Shown: in pieces, positions 1 to 9,153 of the stretch
How the letters are laid out: each line of letters opens with the position of its first letter
Numbering within the stretch: position 1 is the stretch's first letter
DNA from: UBA1563 sp041667115
Lineage (GTDB): Bacteria > Bacteroidota > Ignavibacteria > Ignavibacteriales > Ignavibacteriaceae
Reading direction: 5' to 3'
DNA: 64,000 nucleotides
NCBI GenBank assembly: GCA_041667115.1
Contig: JBAYFO010000008.1
Location: 1-64,000, forward strand
Notes under the pieces: model-generated
Seen by the model: the letters and a program-made list of their open reading frames with translations, nothing else
Told to the model about the DNA's origin: nothing
Databases searched by the model: none
Program-made: the position numbers and the translations under genes

Positions 1-204
1 CGTCATAGACGAACGGACCATTTTCAACACATAGTGATAGACGGGTTTTTTATGGCTGCTATAAATATTTGAAAAAGATATAATTCGCTTTGTTTCCATA
101 AATTAGTATTGTTGCTATTTAAAAGATGCACAAATGTATGAAAAGCTTGTTGAGGGATAAAAAATATTTTTAGTAGTTTATCACCAAAATTAAAGGTGAT
201 AAGT

Positions 205-993
205 ATGAAACTTTACGAAAAGTTGAATGTGGTAACAACCGGTGTTAAAAAACGTCGGAGTATAATATTTCTTCACGGCTTTCCATATGACCAATTAATG
301 TGGAAAAAGCAAGTTGAATTTCTCCAAAACGATTTCCATTGTGTAACCTATGATATTCGCGGTCTCGGCAAATCTAACCCCGGTGATGGCCAGTTTACCA
401 TGGAAATGTTTGCAGATGATTGCTTAACCATCATTGCTGAATTGGAACTTGAGAAACCAGTACTGTGCGGACTTTCTATGGGTGGTTATTTAGGCTTCCG
501 GGTACTTGAAAGAGCGCAAGAAATATTTTCCGGTGCGATTTTGTGTGATACTCGTGCAGAATCGGATAGTGATGCGGCAAAGCTTAAGCGAGCAAACGCG
601 ATTAATCAAATTAATATGGTTGGTGTAGAAAAATTTGTTGAAGGATTTGTTCCCAATTGTTTTTCCGAGAAATTCAAAACGGAGAATAGTGAGGAGTACA
701 AAACTTATTTAGAGCGGAGCAAAAAATCAAATCCGGCGGGTGTGAAAGGCTGTTTACTTGCAATGCAGGGAAGAACCAGTACAACTTCTTTTCTAGAGCA
801 GATAAAAATCCCAACATTATTGTTGTGTGGGATAGAAGATAATCTAACACCACCGTCTGAGATGAATACTCTTGCTGAAAAAATCCCAAATTCAAAATAT
901 TTAATTGTTCCTGAAGCAGGACACATGACGCCAATTGAAAATCCGGAATTTGTGAATGCGGCAATGAAAGATTTTCTCAACGGGTTATACTAG
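205..993 (+). CDS. alpha/beta-fold hydrolase
   Basis: 262-residue cytoplasmic alpha/beta hydrolase. Near the N-terminus there is an oxyanion-hole motif (FLHGFP, about residues 22-27). The nucleophile elbow is GLSMGG with Ser91. An Asp lies in the CGIEDNLTPP segment and a His in AGHMTP near the C-terminus, which together complete a Ser-Asp-His triad. Such proteins hydrolyse small esters, lactones or C-C bonds; the substrate cannot be told from the sequence. I chose the ATG at 205, preceded by an AAAGGTGAT ribosome-binding region, over an upstream GTG at 196. The 3' end overlaps the convergent sigma-54 regulator gene by 9 bp. There is no signal peptide. Confidence 0.85.
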   Translation: MKLYEKLNVVTTGVKKRRSIIFLHGFPYDQLMWKKQVEFLQNDFHCVTYDIRGLGKSNPGDGQFTMEMFADDCLTIIAELELEKPVLCGLSMGGYLGFRVLERAQEIFSGAILCDTRAESDSDAAKLKRANAINQINMVGVEKFVEGFVPNCFSEKFKTENSEEYKTYLERSKKSNPAGVKGCLLAMQGRTSTTSFLEQIKIPTLLLCGIEDNLTPPSEMNTLAEKIPNSKYLIVPEAGHMTPIENPEFVNAAMKDFLNGLY

Positions 994-3408
994 AAAGTGT
1001 TTTATTACTTCATCTAAATAAGGATGAAATTTTTTAGGAAGATTTTTGTATTTCGATTGTAATTTTTGCTTTACGATCTTAATGTCAGTTGATCCGGCTT
1101 TCTTGGCATCTTCACGAATGTTTGATAAAAAAGTTTCGAGTTTCGCTTTCACTTTTTCTAATGATTGCTCGTCATCTGTGGCGGCTAATTCATTTATAGT
1201 ATTTTCGACGTCAAAATTATTTTTCACTAATAGTTTAAAAGAAAGTCCGCGGAAATTTTCGGAGATTAATGTTCGGTTCACTTCGAGTTCAGAAGCAATT
1301 TCACTAAACGCTGAGTGGGAAAATTTTTTCTGCCGGAGTGCATCCAGGACAAGTTCTTCATAATGCAGTCGTTTTTCTTTTACAACGTCTTCCGGTAAAT
1401 CGGCAAGTTGGATAATTTTCCGTTGTTCTGCATTAGCAAAAACAAAAGCGCGTTTAAGTGCTGACTCTAACTCCCGCACATTTCCCCGCCAATCGTGCTG
1501 TAATAAAATTTCCATCGCTGCTTTTGAGATTCCGGTAAGTTTACTGTTTAGTTTTAAAATTCCTTCTACAATTTCAGGAATATCTTCTTTTCTCTCACGA
1601 AGCGGCGGAAGCTGAATGGGGAATACGTTAAGCCGGTAGAAGAGATCTTCGCGGAATTTTTTCTCCTTTACCATTTGATCAAGTTTTTTATTTGTTGCGG
1701 CAATAATGCGTACATCAACGCGAAACGTTTTTGCGGAACCGACTTTTTCAAATTCACCGCTTTGCAATACGCGAAGCAGTTTTACTTGAAAGTTTTCAGA
1801 CGTTTCTCCAATTTCATCTAAGAAGATAGTTCCTTTGTCGGCGGCTTCAAATCTACCGATTTTATCTCCAGCCGCACCGGTAAATGCTCCTTTCACATGC
1901 CCGAATAATTCGCTTTCTAAAAGTGTCTCCGAGAGTGCGCCGCAATTAACTGCGATAAATGGGGCATCTTTACGGCTGCTGTTTTGATGAAGTGCTTTTG
2001 CAACCAATTCTTTACCCGTTCCGCTTTCGCCAAGGATTAAGACTGTTTCGTTTGTTGGAGCCGCTTTTTTTATAAACGCAACCACGTCACGCATTACTTT
2101 CGAGCGGTAAAGGATGCCGCAAAAATTTTCACTGATTTTTTCTTCCGCTTTTGGTGTATAAGGTAATTCGTTTTGCCCTTGTTTTTCAAGCCGGGAAATT
2201 TCCTTTTGCAGTAATTCAATTTTCTCTTTTAAATTTTCTTTTTCTGCTAATGAAGAAAACGTGGAGTGTTTTTGCAATTCATCAAGGTCGTGTTCTTTTT
2301 TGGTTAACAGATGTTTCAATGCTTCCGATTCTGAAATAGTTGTTTCAAAAAGAGAGTTACGCTCGGAAAAGGTGAGAGCGAGCTCTAAGATAAGTAATGA
2401 AAAGAATGGTAGAACGAACGAGGCAAAATGCAATTCGTAATTGAAAAAGCTAAAAAAGAGAAATTCGATAACCAAAATAAAAATGAATAACGCGGCAATT
2501 TCATATCTGCTTTTCGCAGTTTTCTTTTCAAAGAGAAAAACAAAAAGAACAAGCAAAAGTAAATGGATTAGAATAGAAATTGAAAAAAGGGATTCTTTTA
2601 CCCAATTATTCTGCAATAAGTTTGAGACGGCAAAAGCATGGAACGCTATTCCCGGAAGATATGTATCGAACGAAGAGGAAAGTTTCTTTGTGAACTTTTC
2701 ATCCGAAACGCCGATCAAAATAATTTTGCCGCGCAACTGCTGTAAACTTGGAGAGCTTTGTTTAACGAGTGAGAAAAATTCAAGCAATTCATACTGATGA
2801 AAAGATTTCCATGATGAAGTGACATTCACTTTTATTTCATCAGTTCTTTTTGAGCCGGTCAATTGTGCGGCGAAGGACTTCTCATCATCAATCTGAAGAG
2901 GAATTACTCCATCTTTTAATAGACCAAGATGCCCGGTTATAAGTGAAGTATCAATCTCTTTGAGCGAAGGATACTCCATTTCTTCTGAATGATAAATATT
3001 ATTTTTGGTATAAATACTTCCGGGAACAGAACTAAGGACAACATTATTAGCAGCTTTAATCTGAGAGATGAACAGATGATCGTACATCGTTTGAATTGAA
3101 TTTCGTCCGCTGAAAAAAACTTCAATTCCTATTTTCTTTACTTCGTATTTATTCAATTCATTGATGAGCAGTGCGTAGTAACTTCTTTTTAACGGCCAGC
3201 CTCCAAGCTGTTCAATATCGTTTCCGGAAATAGTAATCAGCACAACATTCGTGTCGGGCAAAACTTCACCGCGAATATTCTTAAAAACACTTTTGCATAG
3301 TGAATTGGCGGAATTCGTTAAACCGGTATAAAATATTGTTGAAACAAAAACCGTTAGAACAACAAAAGTTTTTATAACAAATTGTTTGTTCCATTTAGAA
3401 GTAAACAT
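985..3408 (-). CDS. membrane-bound sigma-54-type activator with CHASE2 sensor
   Basis: 807 residues. An N-terminal membrane segment (about residues 10-30) is followed by an extracytoplasmic CHASE2-like domain (about 40-265), then three hydrophobic helices (about 275-350). A short coiled coil (about 370-420) leads into a complete sigma-54 AAA+ domain. The AAA+ part has Walker A GESGTGKE, the sigma-54-contact motif GAFTGA, Walker B IFLDEIGE and an R-finger region. A classic Fis-type helix-turn-helix is not obvious; a possible helix-turn-helix is FSEIASELEVNRTLISENF, followed by about 90 further residues. CHASE2 normally senses extracellular signals in kinases and cyclases, so fusion to a sigma-54 activator suggests direct envelope-to-promoter signalling. 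The target genes are unknown. Confidence 0.85.
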   Translation of the reverse strand: MFTSKWNKQFVIKTFVVLTVFVSTIFYTGLTNSANSLCKSVFKNIRGEVLPDTNVVLITISGNDIEQLGGWPLKRSYYALLINELNKYEVKKIGIEVFFSGRNSIQTMYDHLFISQIKAANNVVLSSVPGSIYTKNNIYHSEEMEYPSLKEIDTSLITGHLGLLKDGVIPLQIDDEKSFAAQLTGSKRTDEIKVNVTSSWKSFHQYELLEFFSLVKQSSPSLQQLRGKIILIGVSDEKFTKKLSSSFDTYLPGIAFHAFAVSNLLQNNWVKESLFSISILIHLLLLVLFVFLFEKKTAKSRYEIAALFIFILVIEFLFFSFFNYELHFASFVLPFFSLLILELALTFSERNSLFETTISESEALKHLLTKKEHDLDELQKHSTFSSLAEKENLKEKIELLQKEISRLEKQGQNELPYTPKAEEKISENFCGILYRSKVMRDVVAFIKKAAPTNETVLILGESGTGKELVAKALHQNSSRKDAPFIAVNCGALSETLLESELFGHVKGAFTGAAGDKIGRFEAADKGTIFLDEIGETSENFQVKLLRVLQSGEFEKVGSAKTFRVDVRIIAATNKKLDQMVKEKKFREDLFYRLNVFPIQLPPLRERKEDIPEIVEGILKLNSKLTGISKAAMEILLQHDWRGNVRELESALKRAFVFANAEQRKIIQLADLPEDVVKEKRLHYEELVLDALRQKKFSHSAFSEIASELEVNRTLISENFRGLSFKLLVKNNFDVENTINELAATDDEQSLEKVKAKLETFLSNIREDAKKAGSTDIKIVKQKLQSKYKNLPKKFHPYLDEVIKHFLV

Positions 3409-3534
3409 TAATTTTCTTTAAAGAAATGATAAATAATTCATTCATTACTTTAGAAATATAAAGATTTCAGTGCAATTTTTAGCATTGCCCTTGAAGAACA
3501 AAAAAGTTTAACGCAAATTTAATAGAAGGTTATT

Positions 3535-5616
3535 GTGGAAAATAAAACTCCGAACAAATTAATTAACGAGAAAAGTCCTTATTTGTTACAGCACGCATAC
3601 AATCCGGTTGAGTGGCATGCATGGAACGACGAAGCATTCACAAAAGCGAAGAAAGAAGACAAACCAATTTTTCTTTCAATCGGATACTCAACATGTCACT
3701 GGTGCCATGTAATGGAAAAGGAATCGTTCGAAGACAGATCTGTTGCCGCACTGATGAATAAATCCTTTATTTCAATAAAAGTTGATAGAGAAGAAAGACC
3801 CGATATTGATGCGGTTTATATGGCGGTCTGCCAGGTTCTTACGGGAAGTGGCGGCTGGCCTTTAACAATTATAATGACCCCTGATAAGAAACCTTTTTTT
3901 GCAGGAACCTATTTCCCGAAGGAAAGTAAACAGGGAAGGATGGGGTTAAAGGATTTGATGGTAAAGATTGACACACTCTGGAAGACAGAACGCCAAGACT
4001 TACTTACCTCTGCCAACCAAATTACTGAAGCAATGCAACGGACGAATGATTCCCGTTTTGGAAATGATTTTACGATTTCGATTATGGATTTAGCTTTTCG
4101 ACAGTACCAGGAGCGGTTTGATCATCAATTCGGAGGGTTTGGAAGTTCTCCCAAGTTTCCTACTCCTCATAACTTGTTATTTCTTCTCAGGTATTATCAA
4201 CGGACAAAAAATAGTGAAGCTCTTGAAATAGTTACTCAAACTCTAATTGGAATGCGCAAAGGAGGAATGTACGATCAAATTGGATTTGGATTCCACCGTT
4301 ACTCAACCGACCGGCAATGGCTCGTTCCCCATTTTGAAAAAATGTTATACGATCAAGCGATGCTGATGTTAGCGTTTACCGAAGCATATCAAGTGACTAA
4401 CAATGAATTATTCAAGCAGACGGTTTATGAAATTTATGATTATGTTAGTCGCGAGTTAACTTCTTCCAACGGGGCTTTCTTCTCCGCCGAAGATGCCGAC
4501 AGCGAAGGCGAAGAAGGGAAATTCTATCTTTGGAAAGCAGACGAAATTAGAAAAATTTTAGGTGAAGATGCCGGGATGTTCATCGGCGTTTTTCAAATAA
4601 AAGAAGAAGGTAATTTCCTTGAACCATTTAAAGGTGAAAATCACGGAGAAAATATTCCTCATCTTTTCAAAATCGTTTCAGAGTACGCAAGTGATCATAA
4701 TTTGCAAATCGAAGAATTGAACCTGAAAATGTCACAATCAGTAAAAAAACTTTTTGACGAAAGAGAGAAGAGAATTCATCCGCACAAAGATGATAAAATT
4801 CTTACCGATTGGAATGGATTAATGATAGCAGCATTGGCAAAAGCCGGAGCGGTATTTGAAGAAGAAAAATTTGTGAACGCTGCAGATACAGCCTCAAAAT
4901 TTGTTTTGAGTAATATGCAAACATCCGGCGGATTACTACGTCACCGCTATAGAGATAATGAAGCTGCTGTCCACGCAAACCTCGATGATTACGCGTTCTT
5001 TATATTTGCGTTACTTGAATTATATGAAGCGACCTTTGATGCGGAATATTTGGTACACGCAGAAAAATATCAACAGATAATAAACAAACATTTTGGTGAT
5101 GATGTCTATGGTGGCTTCTACTTTACCGCAGATTTCGCTGAAGAACTGATCATCCGCCAGAAAGAAATTTATGACGGAGCTATCCCTTCGGGTAACGCGG
5201 TTACCATGCTGAATCTTTTAAAATTGGCGCGCTATACGGGAAATACTGACTACGAAAACAAAGCGCTCGATCTTAGCCGGGCTTTCCACGAACAAGTAAA
5301 AGCTACACCGATGGGGCACCCATTTCTTATGGTTGCGCTTGAGTTTCTGCTTTCTGAAAGTTATGAGATTGTTATCGTTGGAAAACCGGGTGAGGCAAAA
5401 GTAAAGTCGGCGATTTTAGAATTAAGGAAAAAGTTCGTTCCAAATAAAATAGTGATTTGTAAAAATCCGGATGATGCGAATCTTCTCAATTCAATTTCAA
5501 ACTATACTGCACAGCTAACAGAACTGAACGGTCAACCAACTTTTTATCTCTGCAAAAATTTTACGTGTGAATTACCGGTTACCGATTTCAATGAGATATT
5601 AAAAAAACTTGGTTAA
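3535..5616 (+). CDS. DUF255 thioredoxin-domain protein (YyaL / SPATA20 family)
   Basis: 693 residues, the usual length for this family. The N-terminal thioredoxin-like domain contains CHWCHVM (Cys54, Cys57) after the conserved [11 protein letters not shown]. The rest resembles an (alpha/alpha)6 barrel of the N-acylglucosamine-2-epimerase type, with family signatures such as [18 protein letters not shown] and [10 protein letters not shown]. The biochemical role of the family is unsettled; a redox or sugar-related function is proposed from its folds. The start is GTG at 3535 with AGAAGG six bases upstream; no ATG gives as complete an N-terminus. It is followed after 6 bp by a small membrane protein gene, so the two are probably co-transcribed. 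Confidence 0.9.
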   Translation: MENKTPNKLINEKSPYLLQHAYNPVEWHAWNDEAFTKAKKEDKPIFLSIGYSTCHWCHVMEKESFEDRSVAALMNKSFISIKVDREERPDIDAVYMAVCQVLTGSGGWPLTIIMTPDKKPFFAGTYFPKESKQGRMGLKDLMVKIDTLWKTERQDLLTSANQITEAMQRTNDSRFGNDFTISIMDLAFRQYQERFDHQFGGFGSSPKFPTPHNLLFLLRYYQRTKNSEALEIVTQTLIGMRKGGMYDQIGFGFHRYSTDRQWLVPHFEKMLYDQAMLMLAFTEAYQVTNNELFKQTVYEIYDYVSRELTSSNGAFFSAEDADSEGEEGKFYLWKADEIRKILGEDAGMFIGVFQIKEEGNFLEPFKGENHGENIPHLFKIVSEYASDHNLQIEELNLKMSQSVKKLFDEREKRIHPHKDDKILTDWNGLMIAALAKAGAVFEEEKFVNAADTASKFVLSNMQTSGGLLRHRYRDNEAAVHANLDDYAFFIFALLELYEATFDAEYLVHAEKYQQIINKHFGDDVYGGFYFTADFAEELIIRQKEIYDGAIPSGNAVTMLNLLKLARYTGNTDYENKALDLSRAFHEQVKATPMGHPFLMVALEFLLSESYEIVIVGKPGEAKVKSAILELRKKFVPNKIVICKNPDDANLLNSISNYTAQLTELNGQPTFYLCKNFTCELPVTDFNEILKKLG

Positions 5617-5622
5617 GTATAA

Positions 5623-5847
5623 ATGAACGTAGAAATATCTCAAATAGGAAAACTGTTAATTTTGTTGGGAGGAATTATTGTGATTCTGGGAATTATTCTT
5701 TTGTCGTTCGGAAAAATTCCTTTTCTTGGCAAACTACCAGGTGATATTATTGTCCAGAAGAAAAATTTCACATTCTATTTCCCGGTTGTAACTTCAATTC
5801 TTCTGAGTTTGCTTCTGGCATTGATTCTCTATCTCTTTAAAAAATAA
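5623..5847 (+). CDS. DUF2905 family small membrane protein
   Basis: 74 residues with two hydrophobic helices (about 8-28 and 50-72). The loop between them contains GKIPFLGKLPGDIIV, the hallmark of DUF2905 proteins. Function is unknown. It lies 6 bp after the DUF255 gene and ends just before a strong bidirectional terminator, so it is the last gene of that two-gene operon. Confidence 0.85.
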   Translation: MNVEISQIGKLLILLGGIIVILGIILLSFGKIPFLGKLPGDIIVQKKNFTFYFPVVTSILLSLLLALILYLFKK

Positions 5848-5870
5848 AAGCCCGACTAGGTCGGGCTTTT
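5846..5870. terminator. bidirectional rho-independent terminator
   Basis: A perfect inverted repeat of 11 bp (AAAAGCCCGAC / GTCGGGCTTTT) surrounds a TAG loop. The arms carry A- and T-runs, so the hairpin can terminate both the plus-strand DUF2905 operon and the minus-strand thioredoxin gene. Confidence 0.9.
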
Positions 5871-5887
5871 GAATAAGAAATTTATTC

Positions 5888-6376
5888 TTATTTTTTCAAC
5901 AAGTTTTTAATTCCGGCTGCCAATGTTTCTTTCGGAACCAGTCCGACATGCTTATCAACAATGTTTCCTTTTTTATCAATAAGAAAAGAAGTTGGGATTC
6001 CCGAAACTCCACCGAAAAGCTTTGCAGTGGTGTTATCTCCATACACAATGGGATAGTTAATTCCATAATCTTTTACGAAAGCGGGAACATCTCCTTTTGT
6101 ATCAGTATCCAGCGAAATACCGAGAACAACCAAATCTTTTTTAAATTCTTTTTGTAATGCAATCAGATCGGGAATTCCTCTTCTACAAGGAGGGCACCAA
6201 GTTGCCCAAAAGTCTATAATCACAACTTTATTTTTATAATCAGAAAGTTTTATAATTTTACCGTCAACGCTTTTAAGTGAAAAATCGGGAGCTTTTTTCT
6301 CTTGAGCAAGCGATGAGTTGGAGAACAGAAACATGATGAAAACAAAAAAAGTAACCGAAGCCAGAAGATTTTTCAT
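5888..6376 (-). CDS. TlpA/ResA-like periplasmic thioredoxin
   Basis: 162 residues. An N-terminal signal peptide (about residues 1-24, ending SSLAQ) is followed by a thioredoxin fold with the active site WCPPC (Cys61, Cys64) inside FWATWCPPCRRGIPDL. The cis-proline region is SGIPTSFLID. This is the TlpA/ResA-type architecture, which reduces disulfides in the envelope, for example during cytochrome c maturation or in stress repair. No cytochrome assembly genes lie beside it, so the client is unknown. It converges with the DUF2905 operon on the shared terminator. Confidence 0.9.
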   Translation of the reverse strand: MKNLLASVTFFVFIMFLFSNSSLAQEKKAPDFSLKSVDGKIIKLSDYKNKVVIIDFWATWCPPCRRGIPDLIALQKEFKKDLVVLGISLDTDTKGDVPAFVKDYGINYPIVYGDNTTAKLFGGVSGIPTSFLIDKKGNIVDKHVGLVPKETLAAGIKNLLKK

Positions 6377-6425
6377 ATAAGTCCTTATTAAATTTTAAGT
6401 TTGATGTGAAAAAGCCGAAAAAGAT

Positions 6426-6647
6426 TCACTGATTTGAAACTTGTCCTGTTTTATTATAAAAAGGAGGGTAGGGTCCGCTTTCGGGTTCTTTTCTTGTGTT
6501 GTTCAAAATAAAGAAGAATAAAAGAACTAGAAGGAATACTATTGTTTCTATCCGGCTTTTTAATTTGGGGTCGAGTAGCGGTTTTTTTTCTTGTGCCGGT
6601 GTTTTACCAATTTGACGTGCCTGATTTTTTTTCTTTTCTTTTGCCAT
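6426..6647 (-). CDS. small single-pass membrane protein, function unknown
   Basis: 73 residues: a Lys-rich N-terminal third (MAKEKKKNQARQIGK), one transmembrane helix (about residues 33-49, FLLVLLFFFILNN) and a polar tail. The positive-inside rule suggests a cytoplasmic N-terminus. It lies about 50 bp upstream of the TlpA-like gene on the same strand and could be co-transcribed. I do not recognise a family. Confidence 0.6.
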   Translation of the reverse strand: MAKEKKKNQARQIGKTPAQEKKPLLDPKLKSRIETIVFLLVLLFFFILNNTRKEPESGPYPPFYNKTGQVSNQ

Positions 6648-6788
6648 ATTGCTTTCGCATTAAATTATAAATTTGCTAAAGGAAAATATAAAAATAATTG
6701 GATTAAAATAAGGCTAATCTATAACACCGGACTATTACACGTAGTGAGAATTGCTTAATTTTGAATAAACCAGCTTAGGAATTATTGT

Positions 6789-8258
6789 ATGAACGATCTT
6801 CTTTTTTCTCAATTTATAGGTCCAAAGGGAGAAAACATTTCTCTGCTTCAATCTTTTATCGGAAAAATTCTTGACGAACAGAAAAAATGGCGCGCAAGTT
6901 ATTCGCCGGAAGACATTTCTTTATATAAAGAGAGTGCGTACGACAACAGTAAATTATCCGAAGAGTTTGAAAAATTTTTAGAGCGAAGCAAAGAGCATTT
7001 TCCATTTTTTCATCCACGTTACGCGGCTCAAATGGCAAAGGACCCTTCGATTCCAACGATACTCGGCTATTTAACCTTCATGCTTTCCAACCCTAATAAT
7101 CATGCGTATGAAGGAGGTCCGGTAACTACCGAAATGGAGATGGAAGTTGTCGAACTTCTCTTAAAAATGGTTGGGTATAAAACCGGCTGGGGACATTTAA
7201 CAAGCGGCGGATCTCTTGCCAACACGGAAGCGCTTTGGGCAGCGAGAGATTATTATAAAAAAGGAACTGTTTACTTCTCGGAAGTTTCTCACTATTCGTG
7301 GAAGCGGATTTGCAAAATTTTAAATATCGATTCCTTTAAAGAAATTCCGGTTGATAAGAATTTTAGAATGGACTGCGGCAAACTTGAAGAAGAATTGAAA
7401 AAAAACGAAGCGATGATGGTGATGGCAAATCTTGGCTCTACAGGTACAGGTAGTGTTGATGATATTGAGGCAATTCTTGAGTTGAAAAAAAATTACAAAT
7501 TTCATCTTCACATTGACGCTGCTTACGGTGGGTTTTTTAGATCAATTCTTTTAGATGAAAATTATAATCCTTCTTTGGATAAAACTCAATTAAGCGGACA
7601 CACAGAAAAGCAATTACTTCTCTTGTCGGAATCAGACTCAATTACCATTGATCCGCACAAGCAAGGTTCCGTTTCATACGGAGCAGGAGCCGTCCTCTAT
7701 AAAAATGAAGAACTGCGAAATATTATTTTAAATACAGCTCCATACACTTATCACAAATTGGATAAACCGAATATCGGGATGTTTTCACTTGAAGGCTCAC
7801 GATCCGGTGCAACGGCGGCAGCTTGTTACTTAACATACAAAGTAATTCCGCCGAATAATTCAGGGATCGGAGACCTGTTATCGCAAACTATTCTTGCTTC
7901 GCAAAAATTTTATGCGATGATCGAGCAGAGCGAAAATTATGATAACCTGAACTTTCCTGATTTGGATATCAACTGCTTTTTCAGAAAAGCAACAACAAAA
8001 GATATTTCTGAAGTAAATAGATTGACTTTGGAAATTTATTCTGCTCTTTCAGTTGAAGCGGAAAACCCGGAGTTCATTCTCTCAAAATTTGTGCTTTCAC
8101 CTGAAATCACACAAACAGTTCTTCCTGAATATGAAAACCCTAAAGGTGAATCACTGATTGCTCTACGGGCGGTTTTTATGAAACATTGGTATACGATGGA
8201 TGATTTTTATTATCTTAAAGAGTTAATTAAAGAATTAGAATTGAAAGCCAACATATGA
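6789..8258 (+). CDS. pyridoxal-phosphate-dependent decarboxylase (group II type)
   Basis: 489 residues of the glutamate/aromatic-amino-acid decarboxylase type. Motifs include TSGGSLANTEALWAARDYY (cofactor phosphate binding), HIDAAYGGFF (Asp contacting the pyridine nitrogen) and the Schiff-base lysine in DPHKQGS. The substrate amino acid cannot be assigned. The gene ends in an ATGA overlap with the next gene, an ABC ATPase, so the two are translationally coupled. The ATG at 6789 is followed by a normal N-terminal extension. Confidence 0.85.
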   Translation: MNDLLFSQFIGPKGENISLLQSFIGKILDEQKKWRASYSPEDISLYKESAYDNSKLSEEFEKFLERSKEHFPFFHPRYAAQMAKDPSIPTILGYLTFMLSNPNNHAYEGGPVTTEMEMEVVELLLKMVGYKTGWGHLTSGGSLANTEALWAARDYYKKGTVYFSEVSHYSWKRICKILNIDSFKEIPVDKNFRMDCGKLEEELKKNEAMMVMANLGSTGTGSVDDIEAILELKKNYKFHLHIDAAYGGFFRSILLDENYNPSLDKTQLSGHTEKQLLLLSESDSITIDPHKQGSVSYGAGAVLYKNEELRNIILNTAPYTYHKLDKPNIGMFSLEGSRSGATAAACYLTYKVIPPNNSGIGDLLSQTILASQKFYAMIEQSENYDNLNFPDLDINCFFRKATTKDISEVNRLTLEIYSALSVEAENPEFILSKFVLSPEITQTVLPEYENPKGESLIALRAVFMKHWYTMDDFYYLKELIKELELKANI

Positions 8259-8986
8259 TTGAAATAAAAAATCTTCACAAAAGTTTCGGATCGAAAAAAG
8301 TTTTATCCGGAGTGAACCTGAATATCCATGACGGTGAAACCATTGTTATTATTGGGCGAAGTGGTTGTGGAAAAAGTGTGTTGCTTAAACACATCGTTGG
8401 ATTGCTTTCCCCCGATGAGGGATTTGTGAAAGTTGAAGGGAAAATCATAAGCGAGCTTTCCGAAAAAGAATTATATGAAGTTCGGAGAAATTTTGGATTC
8501 CTTTTTCAAGGAGCCGCGTTATTTGATTCGATGACGGTTGGTGAAAATGTTGCTCTTCCGCTGGTAGAAGCAAATTCCCGAACACCGGAGAAAGAGATCA
8601 TCAAATTAGTTGAAGAAAAACTTGAACTTGTCGGGCTTTCCGGTATTCAAAATCTTAAACCGAGCGAGCTCTCCGGCGGAATGAAAAAACGGGTTGGGCT
8701 TGCCCGTGCGTTGATAACCAATCCGAATTATATTTTGTATGACGAACCAACCACCGGGCTTGATCCGATTATGTCTGATTCAATTGACAATCTTATAAAA
8801 GAGCTAGCCGAGAAATTAAAAGTAACTTCAATTGTGGTTACGCACGATATGTTCAGTGTAAAGAATGTCGCTCACAAAGTGGCGATGATGCATGAGGGGA
8901 TAATCCATTTTATTGGAAATATTGATGAACTTGAAAATTCCACCGATGAGATTATGGCTGAATTTATTAAACGGACGGAAACATAA
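8255..8986 (+). CDS. ABC transporter ATP-binding protein, MlaF-like
   Basis: 243-residue ABC ATPase: Walker A GRSGCGKS, signature LSGGMKKRVGLARAL, Walker B ILYDEPTTGLDP and an H-loop in VVTHD. The SGCGKSVLLKHIVGLL start and the G(M)KKR signature resemble MlaF/Ttg2A ATPases of the Mla/Mce phospholipid transport system. No MlaE permease or MCE protein gene lies nearby, so it probably works with components encoded elsewhere. It overlaps the preceding decarboxylase gene by 4 bp. Confidence 0.85.
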   Translation: MIEIKNLHKSFGSKKVLSGVNLNIHDGETIVIIGRSGCGKSVLLKHIVGLLSPDEGFVKVEGKIISELSEKELYEVRRNFGFLFQGAALFDSMTVGENVALPLVEANSRTPEKEIIKLVEEKLELVGLSGIQNLKPSELSGGMKKRVGLARALITNPNYILYDEPTTGLDPIMSDSIDNLIKELAEKLKVTSIVVTHDMFSVKNVAHKVAMMHEGIIHFIGNIDELENSTDEIMAEFIKRTET

Positions 8987-9153
8987 AGATCATATTAGTT
9001 ATCTGCCGTTAGCACTGGTTTGTGCAAATATCAGCTTAAAATAGTTGTGGAAGCCAAAAATCCTCTTGATTTTATCTCTTCAATTTTGATAGACACGCCG
9101 CTTTAGTTATTTTTAAAAAGAAATTTTTTAACTCCATTATCCAAGAAAAAAAT

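Noticed and set aside
1..204. Possible gene end at the left window edge
   Set aside because: No convincing frame or family signature in the first 200 bases; nothing could be supported.
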